26,255 nucleotides of DNA from NCBI RefSeq assembly GCF_905201705.1, contig NZ_CAJKOX010000051.1:1-26255 (forward strand), written 5' to 3'. Below the pieces are notes generated by a model. It made no database searches, was not told where the DNA came from, and saw only the letters and a list, made by a program, of their open reading frames with translations. How positions within the stretch are numbered: the stretch's first letter is position 1; every line of letters begins with the position of its first letter. This stretch comes from an uncultured Marvinbryantia sp. Its GTDB lineage: Bacteria > Bacillota > Clostridia > Lachnospirales > Lachnospiraceae. The position numbers and the translations under genes were made by a program. Positions 6,700-14,492 of this stretch are shown piece by piece.

Positions 6700-7419
6700 T
6701 TACAAAGGCTCTCTCGACGGAAGCCCTGCTTTGCGTGGATATTTATTGGGCGTATGCTTTTCTTTGCGGATAACCACCAGTGCTCTTTCTCCGGCGTCTG
6801 TCAACATAAATTTACTTACATACTCCACTTTTCCACCTAAAAGCGATATTGCTCTCTTTGCATTTTCCAGTTCCTCTTCTACCTTTCCGGATTTATAGGA
6901 AACAAATAAACAGTTCTTCCTTGTATATGGTAAACAATATTCGCTGAGTGACGAAAGGTTTGCAACCGCTCTGGAAACACAGAGGTCAAATTGCTCTCTA
7001 TACTCTGCCTGTCTCGCAAAATCTTCCGCTCTTCCGTGAATTGCAGAAATATCCTCAAGTCCAAGCTCATTTATCACATGGTTTAGAAATTTGACTCTTT
7101 TCCCCAGAGAATCAAGTAAAACCACCTTCAAATGTGGATAACTTATTTTTAACGGGATTCCGGGAAAGCCGGCGCCTGTACCGATATCCATTACCGTGTG
7201 GATATCTTCCATTTTTACAGCCTTCACAATTGACAGACTATCAAGAAAATGTTTCTTCAAAACCTCTTCGTGCTCCGTAATTGCGGTCAGATTCATAAAC
7301 GAATTCCATTCTGTCAAAAGCTCATAATATTTTTCAAACTGCAGGAACTGCTTTTCCGATAGATCAATTCCCATTTCACGGCAATCTCCTGCAAATTCCT
7401 CTATTCTATATATCGACAT
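6700..7419 (-). CDS. rsmG: 16S rRNA (guanine-N7) methyltransferase RsmG (GidB)
   Basis: SAM-dependent enzyme that methylates N7 of the guanine at 16S position 527 (E. coli numbering); loss gives low-level streptomycin resistance in several bacteria. It has 239 residues, normal length. The Rossmann SAM-binding motif I is VMDIGTGAGFPGIPLK (76-91), followed by VVLLDSLGKRVKFLN (acidic loop at Asp103) and ISAIHGRAEDFA. The C-terminus is basic. It lies 39 bp after mnmG on the same strand and ends the mnmE-mnmG-rsmG cluster; transcription stops at the terminator at 6561-6604. Confidence 0.96.
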   Translation of the reverse strand: MSIYRIEEFAGDCREMGIDLSEKQFLQFEKYYELLTEWNSFMNLTAITEHEEVLKKHFLDSLSIVKAVKMEDIHTVMDIGTGAGFPGIPLKISYPHLKVVLLDSLGKRVKFLNHVINELGLEDISAIHGRAEDFARQAEYREQFDLCVSRAVANLSSLSEYCLPYTRKNCLFVSYKSGKVEEELENAKRAISLLGGKVEYVSKFMLTDAGERALVVIRKEKHTPNKYPRKAGLPSREPL

Positions 7420-7458
7420 CAGTCACCCAACTTTCTCTTCGCATTTTCAGACAAAAAA

Positions 7459-9342
7459 TTATTCTCTCTCTTTTCCCGCCTTCAAATATATCAACAATAC
7501 CGATATATCTGCCGGTGATACGCCGGAAATCCGCGACGCCTGTCCAAGCGATAATGGCCTAAACATTTCAAGCTTCTGCTGTGCCTCGATCCGTAGTCCA
7601 TGTATTTCCCGATAATCAATATTTTCCGGTATTTTTTTATTCTCCAGCTTTTTAAAATGCTCCACCTGCTTTAATTGACGGGTAATATAACCATCATATT
7701 TTATGTTTATATTTACCTGATCAGCCACCCCGCGCAAAAGCCGCGGACGGTCCGGATCCAAAGCAGCGAGCAGTTCATAATCAAGCTCCGGTCTGCGGAT
7801 CAGTTCCCCAAGGGTTGTCCCTGTCTTTAACGGTGTGCTTCCACATTTCTCTAAAAATTTCTGTACGTTATCCACAGCGCCGATTTTCAGATTTTCCACA
7901 CGTTTTATTTCTTCTTCAATTTGTTTTTTCTTGTCTAATAGAATATTGTATACAGTATCCGAAATTAATCCTATTTCATGCCCAAGCGGCGTTAATCTCA
8001 GATCAGCGTTATCCTGCCTGAGAAGAAGCCGATATTCCGACCGTGACGTCATCATGCGGTAAGGCTCTTTGTTTTCCTTTGTAACCAGATCATCGATCAA
8101 AACACCGATATAGGATTCTGAACGATCGAAAATTATCTGCTCTCTTCCCAGCGTTTTTAAAGCCGCATTAATCCCCGCCGCCAGTCCCTGTGCGGCTGCC
8201 TCCTCGTACCCGGAGCTGCCGTTAAACTGCCCGCCGCTAAACAGACCGGAAATTTTCTTAAACTCCAGTGTAGGCGAAAGCTGCCTGGCGTCGATACAGT
8301 CGTACTCGATCGCATAGGCATTGCGGACGATCTCCGCATTTTCCAGCCCCGGCACTGAGCGGTACATTGCCACCTGCACATCCTCCGGCAGAGAGCTGGA
8401 CATTCCACCCACATACATTTCATTTGTGTAGCGTCCTTCCGGTTCAATAAACACCTGATGTCTGTTTTTATCAGAAAATTTAACTACTTTATCCTCAATA
8501 GACGGACAATATCGTGGTCCTGTTCCCTCTATCATTCCGGAATAAAGTGGCGAACGGTCAAGATTTTCCCGTATAATCTCATGTGTTTTCTCATTCGTGT
8601 AGGTCAGCCAGCAGGAAATCTGATCAATCTGCACTTCCGCCGGATCTGTGGAAAACGAAAACGGCACCACTTTCTCGTCGCCAAGCTGTTCCTCCATCTT
8701 CGAAAAATCAATCGTTCGGCCGTCAATGCGCGCAGGCGTTCCCGTCTTAAAACGGTACATTTCAATACCGTTTGCTTTTAAGGAATCCGTCAGATGATTT
8801 GCAGCCTGCAGACCATTCGGTCCTGTGTAATTGCTCACATCTCCGTAAATACAGCGCGCTTTCAGATAGGTTCCTGTACAGAGAATACATGCCTTGCAAT
8901 AATAAACAGCGCCGGAAAATGTTTTTATCCCCTTCAGCACGCCGTTTTCCACAATAATTTCCGTGACCTCCGCCTGCTTTATCGTCAGATGCTCTGTATT
9001 TTCCAGTGTTTTCCGCATCTGATAGCTGTAATCCTTTTTATCCGCCTGAGCGCGCAGAGAATGTACCGCCGGTCCCTTCGATTTATTCAGCATTTTCGAC
9101 TGGATAAAAGTCTTATCGATATTTTTCCCCATCTCACCGCCGAGCGCGTCAATTTCCCGTACCAGATGTCCCTTTGAACTTCCGCCAATGTTCGGGTTGC
9201 ATGGCATAAGCGCAATACTATCCACACTCACAGTAAACATGGTCGTCTCCAGACCAAGCCGGGCACAGGCAAGCGACGCCTCACACCCTGCATGTCCTGC
9301 TCCAACCACAACAATATCCGTATATACTTCGATGTTTTTCAT
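7459..9342 (-). CDS. mnmG: tRNA U34 carboxymethylaminomethyl-modifying enzyme MnmG (GidA)
   Basis: FAD-dependent partner of MnmE that installs the (carboxymethyl)aminomethyl group on wobble U34 of several tRNAs. From the ATG at 9342 the protein has 627 residues, the usual length. The dinucleotide-binding motif GAGHAG is at 14-19, followed by CEAS; the conserved NPNIGGSSKGHLVREIDALGG stretch follows, and the C-terminal helical domain (QASRISGVSPADISVLLIYL) that contacts MnmE and tRNA is present. The frame is open 7 codons further upstream to a TTG (9363), but the ATG is preferred because GGAG lies 9 nt before it. It sits between mnmE and rsmG on the same strand. Confidence 0.97.
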   Translation of the reverse strand: MKNIEVYTDIVVVGAGHAGCEASLACARLGLETTMFTVSVDSIALMPCNPNIGGSSKGHLVREIDALGGEMGKNIDKTFIQSKMLNKSKGPAVHSLRAQADKKDYSYQMRKTLENTEHLTIKQAEVTEIIVENGVLKGIKTFSGAVYYCKACILCTGTYLKARCIYGDVSNYTGPNGLQAANHLTDSLKANGIEMYRFKTGTPARIDGRTIDFSKMEEQLGDEKVVPFSFSTDPAEVQIDQISCWLTYTNEKTHEIIRENLDRSPLYSGMIEGTGPRYCPSIEDKVVKFSDKNRHQVFIEPEGRYTNEMYVGGMSSSLPEDVQVAMYRSVPGLENAEIVRNAYAIEYDCIDARQLSPTLEFKKISGLFSGGQFNGSSGYEEAAAQGLAAGINAALKTLGREQIIFDRSESYIGVLIDDLVTKENKEPYRMMTSRSEYRLLLRQDNADLRLTPLGHEIGLISDTVYNILLDKKKQIEEEIKRVENLKIGAVDNVQKFLEKCGSTPLKTGTTLGELIRRPELDYELLAALDPDRPRLLRGVADQVNINIKYDGYITRQLKQVEHFKKLENKKIPENIDYREIHGLRIEAQQKLEMFRPLSLGQASRISGVSPADISVLLIYLKAGKERE

Positions 9343-9415
9343 TTTCCGTCTCTCCACATACAAACCTTAACCGGCACTAAGCAAATATCACTGGCGCCCG
9401 GTACCCTGGCATCAT

Positions 9416-10789
9416 TTACTTTCCCATACAAAATCTTCCGAAAATCTCATTGATCAGATCCTCGCCGACAGATTCCCCGGTAATATTTCCAAGCTCCTCA
9501 TAAGCGCTCATCAGATCAATGGAAAAGAAATCCTCCGGCATCTGCATACAAATGCTTTCCTCCACCCTTTCAATACTTTCCAGGGCCGCCTCCAGAGCTG
9601 CCTTCTGCCGCAGATTGGTGATGTAAACCTCATCGTTAAAAGAAAGATTACCCTCATAAAACATTTCTTTAATCGTATTTTCCAGAAGATCGATCCCGGA
9701 TTCTTCCTTTGCAGAAACCGGGATCACCGGCTTATCGAGAATTTTCTTTATATCTTTCTCTGATGTGACAGCCTTAAGATCCATCTTATTCAGTAAGACA
9801 ATCACCTTTTTATCACGGATTTTATCCATGATCCGAAGATCGTTCTCATCCAGACGGGCAGCCGCATCTGCAACATATAAAATTAAATCTGCGTCCTCTG
9901 CATACGAAAGTGCTTTTTCGACACCGATTTTTTCCACCTTATCCTGCGTATCGCGGATACCTGCTGTATCGACTACCTGCAGGCTGATACCGTGGATCTG
10001 TATTTCCTCCTCCAGCGTATCTCTGGTTGTCCCGGCAATATCCGTCACGATCGCACGCTCTTCTCCCAGAAGAACATTCAGGAGGGACGATTTTCCGGCA
10101 TTTGGCTTTCCTACGATCACAGTTTTGATGCCCTCACGGATGCGCTTTCCATTTTCCGAAGAAGCGATCAGAGCCTCCATCTCCTGCTTTATCCCGCTTA
10201 TCTTATCCTTCAGTCTCTCCGGATATCCATCCAGACTGATATGCTCCGGGTCGTCCAGCGCCGATTCAATAAACGCAACCTCATACAAAATCTCTTCCCG
10301 CAGCGCCCGGATTACCTTTAAAACAGAACCCTTTAACTGACTGACAGAGCTTTTCAACGCGTACTCATTTTTTGCCTGGATGACGTCGATGACTGCCTCC
10401 GCCTGCGAGAGGTCGATCCTTCCATTTAAAAATGCCCGCCTGGTAAACTCGCCCGGTTCCGCCAGTCTCGCTCCTGATTTCACGGCAAGCTCCAGAATCC
10501 GTTTCATTGCATAGACGCCGCCATGACAATTGATCTCCACCGTATCCTCCGCGGTAAAGCTCCTCGGCGCACGCATCAGCATCACAAGCACCTCATCTAT
10601 CACCTCATCTCCATCGGCAATAAAACCGTACTGAATGGTGTGCGTTGGCATTTCAGACAGGCGCTTTTCTGATTTTGCGCGGTACATTCTGTCTGCAACC
10701 GCAAACGCCTCCGGTCCGCTGATGCGCACGATTCCAATGCCGGAGCTGGTCATACCGGTGGAAATCGCCGCTATTGTATCCCTTTCCAT
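9416..10789 (-). CDS. mnmE: tRNA modification GTPase MnmE (TrmE)
   Basis: Potassium-activated, dimerising GTPase that works with MnmG on U34 of tRNA. It has 457 residues. The N-terminal tetrahydrofolate-binding domain covers about 1-118, a helical domain surrounds the inserted G domain, and the G motifs are GKPNAGKS (227-234, G1), TDIAGTTRD (249-257, G2), DTAG (274-277, G3) and NKMD (G4). The C-terminus is FCMGK with Cys454, matching the conserved FC(I/M)GK end. An AGAGG site lies 7 nt before the ATG. A 197-bp gap separates it from jag, so it may have its own promoter, but I found no convincing one. Confidence 0.97.
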   Translation of the reverse strand: MERDTIAAISTGMTSSGIGIVRISGPEAFAVADRMYRAKSEKRLSEMPTHTIQYGFIADGDEVIDEVLVMLMRAPRSFTAEDTVEINCHGGVYAMKRILELAVKSGARLAEPGEFTRRAFLNGRIDLSQAEAVIDVIQAKNEYALKSSVSQLKGSVLKVIRALREEILYEVAFIESALDDPEHISLDGYPERLKDKISGIKQEMEALIASSENGKRIREGIKTVIVGKPNAGKSSLLNVLLGEERAIVTDIAGTTRDTLEEEIQIHGISLQVVDTAGIRDTQDKVEKIGVEKALSYAEDADLILYVADAAARLDENDLRIMDKIRDKKVIVLLNKMDLKAVTSEKDIKKILDKPVIPVSAKEESGIDLLENTIKEMFYEGNLSFNDEVYITNLRQKAALEAALESIERVEESICMQMPEDFFSIDLMSAYEELGNITGESVGEDLINEIFGRFCMGK

Positions 10790-10899
10790 AGATATACCTC
10801 TTACAAATATTCCTTTTTTTCCATAATGCCTCCGGATCTTCCTCTCTCTGCTCTTTCAAAATCCGAAACACATACCTTTTACCCCGGCACTATACACAC

Positions 10900-10952
10900 A
10901 AGGGATGCATTCTTGCACGCCCGTTTTCCGGCAGACAGGAACACATCCCCTT
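10900..10952. repeat. Imperfect inverted repeat between jag and mnmE
   Basis: AAGGGATG (10900-10907) faces CATCCCCTT (10944-10952), pairing with one bulged base and about 36 nt between the arms. It lies in the 197-bp jag-mnmE gap. No T-run follows on the minus strand, so it is not a standard terminator; it may be a processing or leader structure. Confidence 0.35.
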
Positions 10953-10986
10953 TCTTTTGAATTATAGATTGAAATGCCCGGAATCC

Positions 10987-11925
10987 TTATGCTTTATCCC
11001 GGTTATTGTTTCTCTTTAATGTCACAACAACCTTACGGTAAGGCTCTTCTCCTTCGCTGTGCGTCGTCACATACGGATCGTTCTGAAGCGCAGAGTGAAT
11101 GATCCTTCTCTCATACGGATTCATCGGCTCCAAAAATACCGGTCTTCTGGTTCTCTTTACCTTAAAGGCAATGTTTTTCGCGAGACTTTCCAGCGTTTCT
11201 TTTCTGCGGCTGCGGTAGTTTTCCGTATCCACCTTCACGCGCGTATAACCGGATCTTCCCTTGTTTACCACAAGACTTGTAAGATACTGAAGAGAATCCA
11301 GCGTCTGTCCGCGTTTTCCGATCAGGACGCCCATCTCGTCGCCGGACAGCTCCACATTCAGTACCTCATCTGCATAATCCGTCTCCACGCCAACTTCCAT
11401 GTCGATGGAAGCAAAGACATCCCTGAGGAATTTTTCTGCCTTTGCTTTTACCTCCTCCTGCTCCTCCAAAGTAAGTACAGCTACCTTGCGTTCATGTCTT
11501 TCTTCTCTCTCGATATCTTCATGGACAGGAGCGGAAACCTTCGGTTCTGCAACAGGCACTTCCACCTTTACATCGGCCTTTTCTTCTCTCTTTTCCTCTT
11601 TCTTCTCTGCTTTGAATTCTTTTTTCGTTTCCTTAAATTCTTTCTTTGACTCCTTAAAGTCTTTCTTATATTCCTTCTTTTCTCTCTTAAATTCCCGTTT
11701 TTCCGCTTTTTTCGGTGCTTCTGTGATATCTTCCTTTAAGATATCCTCCACGGCAACCTTCTTTCTTGCGCGAATAATTGCTTTCTTTCCGCCAAAGCCG
11801 AAGAAACCGGTTGTTCCTTCTTCGATTACTTCATACTCAATATTATCACGAAAGGTCTCTAATTGAAGGGATGCTTCGAGAATTGCATCCTGCACGGTTT
11901 TTGCAGTTACAGTAATAAAATCCAT
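10987..11925 (-). CDS. jag: RNA-binding protein Jag/KhpB (SpoIIIJ-associated)
   Basis: KH/R3H protein (also called KhpB or EloR), linked in Firmicutes to cell elongation and to RNA binding. It has 312 residues. The Jag_N domain covers 1-53 with the FFGFGGKKA signature at 41-49. A long charged linker (about 60-150) is dominated by Lys, Glu and Phe in a 7-residue repeat. The KH domain (about 155-232) has the GKRG loop at 203-206, and the R3H domain (about 236-303) has Arg273-x3-His277. The linker is encoded by 21-bp tandem repeats at 11612-11695. The ATG follows GGGAGG, which lies in the 15-bp gap after yidC, so jag is in one unit with yidC, yidD, rnpA and rpmH. Confidence 0.95.
   Translation of the reverse strand: MDFITVTAKTVQDAILEASLQLETFRDNIEYEVIEEGTTGFFGFGGKKAIIRARKKVAVEDILKEDITEAPKKAEKREFKREKKEYKKDFKESKKEFKETKKEFKAEKKEEKREEKADVKVEVPVAEPKVSAPVHEDIEREERHERKVAVLTLEEQEEVKAKAEKFLRDVFASIDMEVGVETDYADEVLNVELSGDEMGVLIGKRGQTLDSLQYLTSLVVNKGRSGYTRVKVDTENYRSRRKETLESLAKNIAFKVKRTRRPVFLEPMNPYERRIIHSALQNDPYVTTHSEGEEPYRKVVVTLKRNNNRDKA
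11612..11695. repeat. Four imperfect 21-bp tandem repeats inside jag
   Basis: Units at 11612-11632, 11633-11653, 11654-11674 and 11675-11695 each end in TCC, and the central two are most alike (TTAAATTCTTTC and TTAAAGTCTTTC starts). They encode the KKEFKE-type heptads of the Jag linker in frame, so copy-number change would lengthen or shorten the linker without a frameshift. Confidence 0.75.
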
Positions 11926-11940
11926 GATAAAAACCTCCCT

Positions 11941-13236
11941 CTACTTCTTCTTTTTCATGTTCTTTTCATTGTATTGCTCTACCATTCGCGCTTTCGCAGC
12001 AATACTGCCCGGTTTTGCAGAAGTATTGTTATAATACTCTGTCGATTTTTTGATATTTTCCAGCCGTTTATCGTTCTTTGCCTTTACAGCTTCCTCGTCT
12101 TCCACGACCGGATTTTTCATGTTTCTAAGGCTTGCTTTTGCCTGCCCGCTGATGCGGTCCGGCGGAAGTCCCTGTTTTGCACGCTTGGCGTTATACTTTT
12201 CCAGATTCTTCTTTATAAGCTCATCCACATCAAGCTTCTCCACCTGTTTGTTTACAATAACCTGGATAATGCAGCGCACCACCGAACCTGCAACCCAGTA
12301 GATACCGATACCTACGGAAAACGTGAAGCAGAAGAATACGGACATCAGCGGCATAATCGTGTTCATCGTTTTCAGAGAGCTTGTCATTGCGTTTTCTTCA
12401 GTCGCCTTGTCATTATTATTCTGCTGGGGCATCAGCTTTGTGCTCAAAAACTGTGTAAGACCTGCCAGAATGGGAATTGCAAGCGCAACAATAATCGCCA
12501 GAATATCCTTTTCATCCCACCCGGTCCGGATGATGGACATCGGAGAATCCGCGATATTGATTCCAAGGAAATAGTTAATGTGTCTTACGTTTTCCGCTGT
12601 GCTGTTTATAAGGTCCGCTATACTTGGGAATTTGTCAGCAAGCTCCGTCCAGTTTGCCGGTGTGAAATTATAGAGCACATCTATAATCGTATCTGCCACA
12701 AAACCGGATTTTTCAAAATCCACTCTTCCCTGCGTAGCGTACTGCGTCAGAAATTCCTGCGCGCCGCTCGTAGTAAGCAGCTTGTTTACAAGCTCGGTGT
12801 AGATATTATATACGCTGCTGATATATCCGGGAATCTTCCAGATAACCTGGTACATGGCAAGCAGAATCGGAAACTGGATAAGCAGAGGCAGACACTGTCC
12901 GGACATGGAAATGCCGTATTTTGCATAAAGCGCCTGCTGTTCCTCATACATCTTCATCTGGGATGCCTGGTCGGTCTTGTTTTTATATTTCTTCTGCAGA
13001 GCCTGGATTTCCGGATTTGCAACCTGCATCATTTTCGATGATTTCTGTGTTTTAATCGTTATCGGAAGCAGAAGCAGATTGACGAGTGCGGTAAACAGGA
13101 TGATACAGATACCGATATTCTGCACGCCCAACGCCCCGTCCAGAAACAAATAAATACCGTTCATTATAAAACCAAGCAGGGTTGCAAACGGTCCTATAAT
13201 AAATGCATTACTTTTTGTAAGTAACATATTTTTCAA
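11941..13236 (-). CDS. yidC: Membrane protein insertase YidC (Oxa1 family)
   Basis: Inserts and folds membrane proteins, alone or with SecYEG. It has 431 residues, longer than most Gram-positive YidC, due to a big loop between the third and fourth segments and a basic tail (about 350-431). Five hydrophobic segments are visible: about 11-36, 40-60, 103-130, 245-270 and 290-325. There is no lipobox. The position of the conserved groove arginine (R-L-L-x-x-P in the Bacillus SpoIIIJ pattern) is Asn53 in VNLLLLPIT. The best start is TTG at 13236, because AGGAGG lies exactly 8 nt upstream; the ATG three codons later would have a 17-nt spacing. The TTG overlaps the yidD TGA. Confidence 0.95.
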   Translation of the reverse strand: MKNMLLTKSNAFIIGPFATLLGFIMNGIYLFLDGALGVQNIGICIILFTALVNLLLLPITIKTQKSSKMMQVANPEIQALQKKYKNKTDQASQMKMYEEQQALYAKYGISMSGQCLPLLIQFPILLAMYQVIWKIPGYISSVYNIYTELVNKLLTTSGAQEFLTQYATQGRVDFEKSGFVADTIIDVLYNFTPANWTELADKFPSIADLINSTAENVRHINYFLGINIADSPMSIIRTGWDEKDILAIIVALAIPILAGLTQFLSTKLMPQQNNNDKATEENAMTSSLKTMNTIMPLMSVFFCFTFSVGIGIYWVAGSVVRCIIQVIVNKQVEKLDVDELIKKNLEKYNAKRAKQGLPPDRISGQAKASLRNMKNPVVEDEEAVKAKNDKRLENIKKSTEYYNNTSAKPGSIAAKARMVEQYNEKNMKKKK

Positions 13237-13475
13237 TCTTTTTTCCTCCTAAAAGACAAAAATTCCTCCGGAACAAGGTCTATTCCTCCATGTGAAAAAG
13301 GATTACATCTTAAAATCCTCCACCCTGCAAGGATGCTCCCTTTGATCGCCCCGTGCTTCTGGATCGCCTCCAGACCATACTGGGAACAGGTAGGATAATA
13401 AGGACAGTGCACTCTCTTTAAGGGAGACAAATACTTTTGATACAAACGAATCAGCCAGATTAATATTGTTTTCAT
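13233..13475 (-). CDS. yidD: Membrane protein insertion efficiency factor YidD
   Basis: An 80-residue protein. An amphipathic N-terminus (MKTILIWLIRLYQKYLSP) precedes the family core with its conserved cysteines: CPYYPTCSQYGLEAI, then GSILAGWRILRCNPFSHGG. The family assists YidC-dependent insertion at the inner face of the membrane. It overlaps rnpA by 4 bp at its start (ATGA) and yidC at its end, so translation of the three genes is coupled. Confidence 0.96.
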   Translation of the reverse strand: MKTILIWLIRLYQKYLSPLKRVHCPYYPTCSQYGLEAIQKHGAIKGSILAGWRILRCNPFSHGGIDLVPEEFLSFRRKKD

Positions 13476-13828
13476 ATCTCTTCCATTTTTTCTGTAATCA
13501 GCACTTTATGCAGTTTTCCGAGATGCAGCAGCGCGCTCTCTATCTCACGATAACCCTTTTCCTTTGCCGCCGGTCTTACAATTACAACAAAATCGAATCC
13601 GCCCTGAAAAGCAGATTCATTCAGACGATAACTTTCTCTTACCAGTCTTGTCATGCGATGTCTAACTACGCTGTTCCCCACTTTTTTGCTTACAGATATT
13701 CCCAGGCGGTTCCTGGTTCCAGCATTCTGTAACGCATACATAATTAAATATTTGTTTGCATATGATTTACCCTGGCGGTAAACTTTCTGAAAATCCCGGT
13801 TCTTTTTTAATGATTCTGAAAATACCAT
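13472..13828 (-). CDS. rnpA: Ribonuclease P protein component
   Basis: Small basic protein cofactor of RNase P that helps the catalytic RNA cut tRNA precursors. It has 118 residues. The RNR signature lies in RNRLGISVSKKVGNSVVRHRMTRLVRES, followed by FDFVVIVRP, both typical of the family. The ATG at 13828 is preceded only by a weak GGGAA, so translation may be modest or coupled to rpmH. A strong hairpin separates it from rpmH (13853-13875). Confidence 0.96.
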   Translation of the reverse strand: MVFSESLKKNRDFQKVYRQGKSYANKYLIMYALQNAGTRNRLGISVSKKVGNSVVRHRMTRLVRESYRLNESAFQGGFDFVVIVRPAAKEKGYREIESALLHLGKLHKVLITEKMEEI

Positions 13829-13852
13829 ACTATTTTCCCAAATGAATGAAAT

Positions 13853-13875
13853 GCGCCCGAAATGGGTTCGGGCGC
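13853..13875 (-). other. GC-rich hairpin between rpmH and rnpA
   Basis: GCGCCCGAA (13853-13861) and TTCGGGCGC (13867-13875) form a perfect 9-bp stem with a 5-nt loop. On the transcribed minus strand the following bases are ATTTCATTC, not a U-run, so it is not a classic terminator. It probably protects or cuts the mRNA so that L34 is made in excess over RnpA, or acts as a partial terminator. Confidence 0.6.
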
Positions 13876-13892
13876 CATCATCCTGTTTTCAT

Positions 13893-14027
13893 TTACGCGG
13901 ATAATACTTTTCTTCCTTTTGCTCTTCTTGCAGAAAGAACCTTTCTTCCACTTGCTGTTTTCATTCTTGCACGGAAACCGTGAACCTTGGATCTGGATCT
14001 TTTCTTCGGCTGAAATGTCATTTTCAT
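13893..14027 (-). CDS. rpmH: 50S ribosomal protein L34
   Basis: A 44-residue, very basic protein of the large ribosomal subunit. It begins MKMTFQPKKRSRSKVHGFRA and ends RRAKGRKVLSA, which is the textbook L34 sequence. AGGAGG at 14039-14044 precedes the ATG by 11 nt. It is the first gene of the minus-strand rpmH-rnpA-yidD-yidC-jag unit and transcribes away from oriC. Confidence 0.98.
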   Translation of the reverse strand: MKMTFQPKKRSRSKVHGFRARMKTASGRKVLSARRAKGRKVLSA

Positions 14028-14111
14028 AACTTACTGCACCTCCTTTTTATTACCACTTCTCTATACAGATCGGTACTTTTTTCTTTCGGGGTAGGTTTAA
14101 ACATCACATCA

Positions 14112-14140
14112 ATTATATTCATTAAAAAGCCGATAGTCAA
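14112..14140 (-). promoter_or_regulatory. rpmH promoter
   Basis: On the minus strand TTGACT (+14135-14140) and TATAAT (+14112-14117) are spaced 17 bp, a near-perfect housekeeping promoter, about 85 bp upstream of the rpmH start. A DnaA box-like site (14168-14176) lies about 28 bp beyond the -35. Confidence 0.8.
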
Positions 14141-14159
14141 GCAAAATATGCGGTTTTTG

Positions 14160-14400
14160 CGATAAACTTACCCACACAGTTGTCCCTCTTTACCAACATA
14201 AAGTGTAAAACTTTTTTGGTTGACGTAATGTTATCCACATTTGGTTGATAAGTTGTTGATAACTTCTGGATTATCTGTGTAAATCTGGTGATTACTTTGT
14301 CAGATTACGCTATTTACGCTCTTTTTTCATGTGTATAGACTTTTCTACTTATGCACATCAGACGCCTTTATGTGAAGTTTATGTGTATATATTATGTTAA
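14160..14400. other. oriC, upstream part: DnaA box cluster between rpmH and dnaA
   Basis: The 465-bp rpmH-dnaA gap holds several DnaA boxes: TTACCCACA (14168-14176, 8/9), TTATCCACA (14231-14239, perfect), the complement of TTATCAACA (14254-14262, 8/9) and of TTATCAACC (14243-14251), and TTATGCACA (14349-14357, fits TTATNCACA). Weaker minus-strand sites are at 14330-14338 and 14382-14390. The position between rpmH and dnaA is the classical Firmicutes origin. The rest of the gap holds the rpmH and dnaA promoters and AT-rich DNA. Confidence 0.88.
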
Positions 14401-14427
14401 TCTTCTATATCCTCCAAAAACTTTTGA

Positions 14428-14456
14428 TTGCGAAAACTGTAAATTTGGTTTAATAT
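14428..14456 (+). promoter_or_regulatory. dnaA promoter
   Basis: TTGCGA (14428-14433) and TAATAT (14451-14456) are spaced 17 bp, about 37 bp before the dnaA start. The nearest DnaA-like box (14382-14390) is about 40 bp upstream, so autoregulation by DnaA is plausible. Confidence 0.6.
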
Positions 14457-14492
14457 TAACATAGAGTTTTTGTGTTCAGAAGGAGATTTTTC

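Noticed and set aside
10890..10950. Possible 18-codon Cys-containing minus-strand peptide in the jag-mnmE gap
   Set aside because: The ATG sits directly on the GGGG tract with no proper spacing, and no support exists beyond an open frame.
11863..13041. 392-codon plus-strand open frame opposite yidC
   Set aside because: It lies wholly opposite yidC and the start of jag, has a His/Cys/Arg-rich composition typical of an antisense shadow, no ribosome binding site and no recognisable domain.
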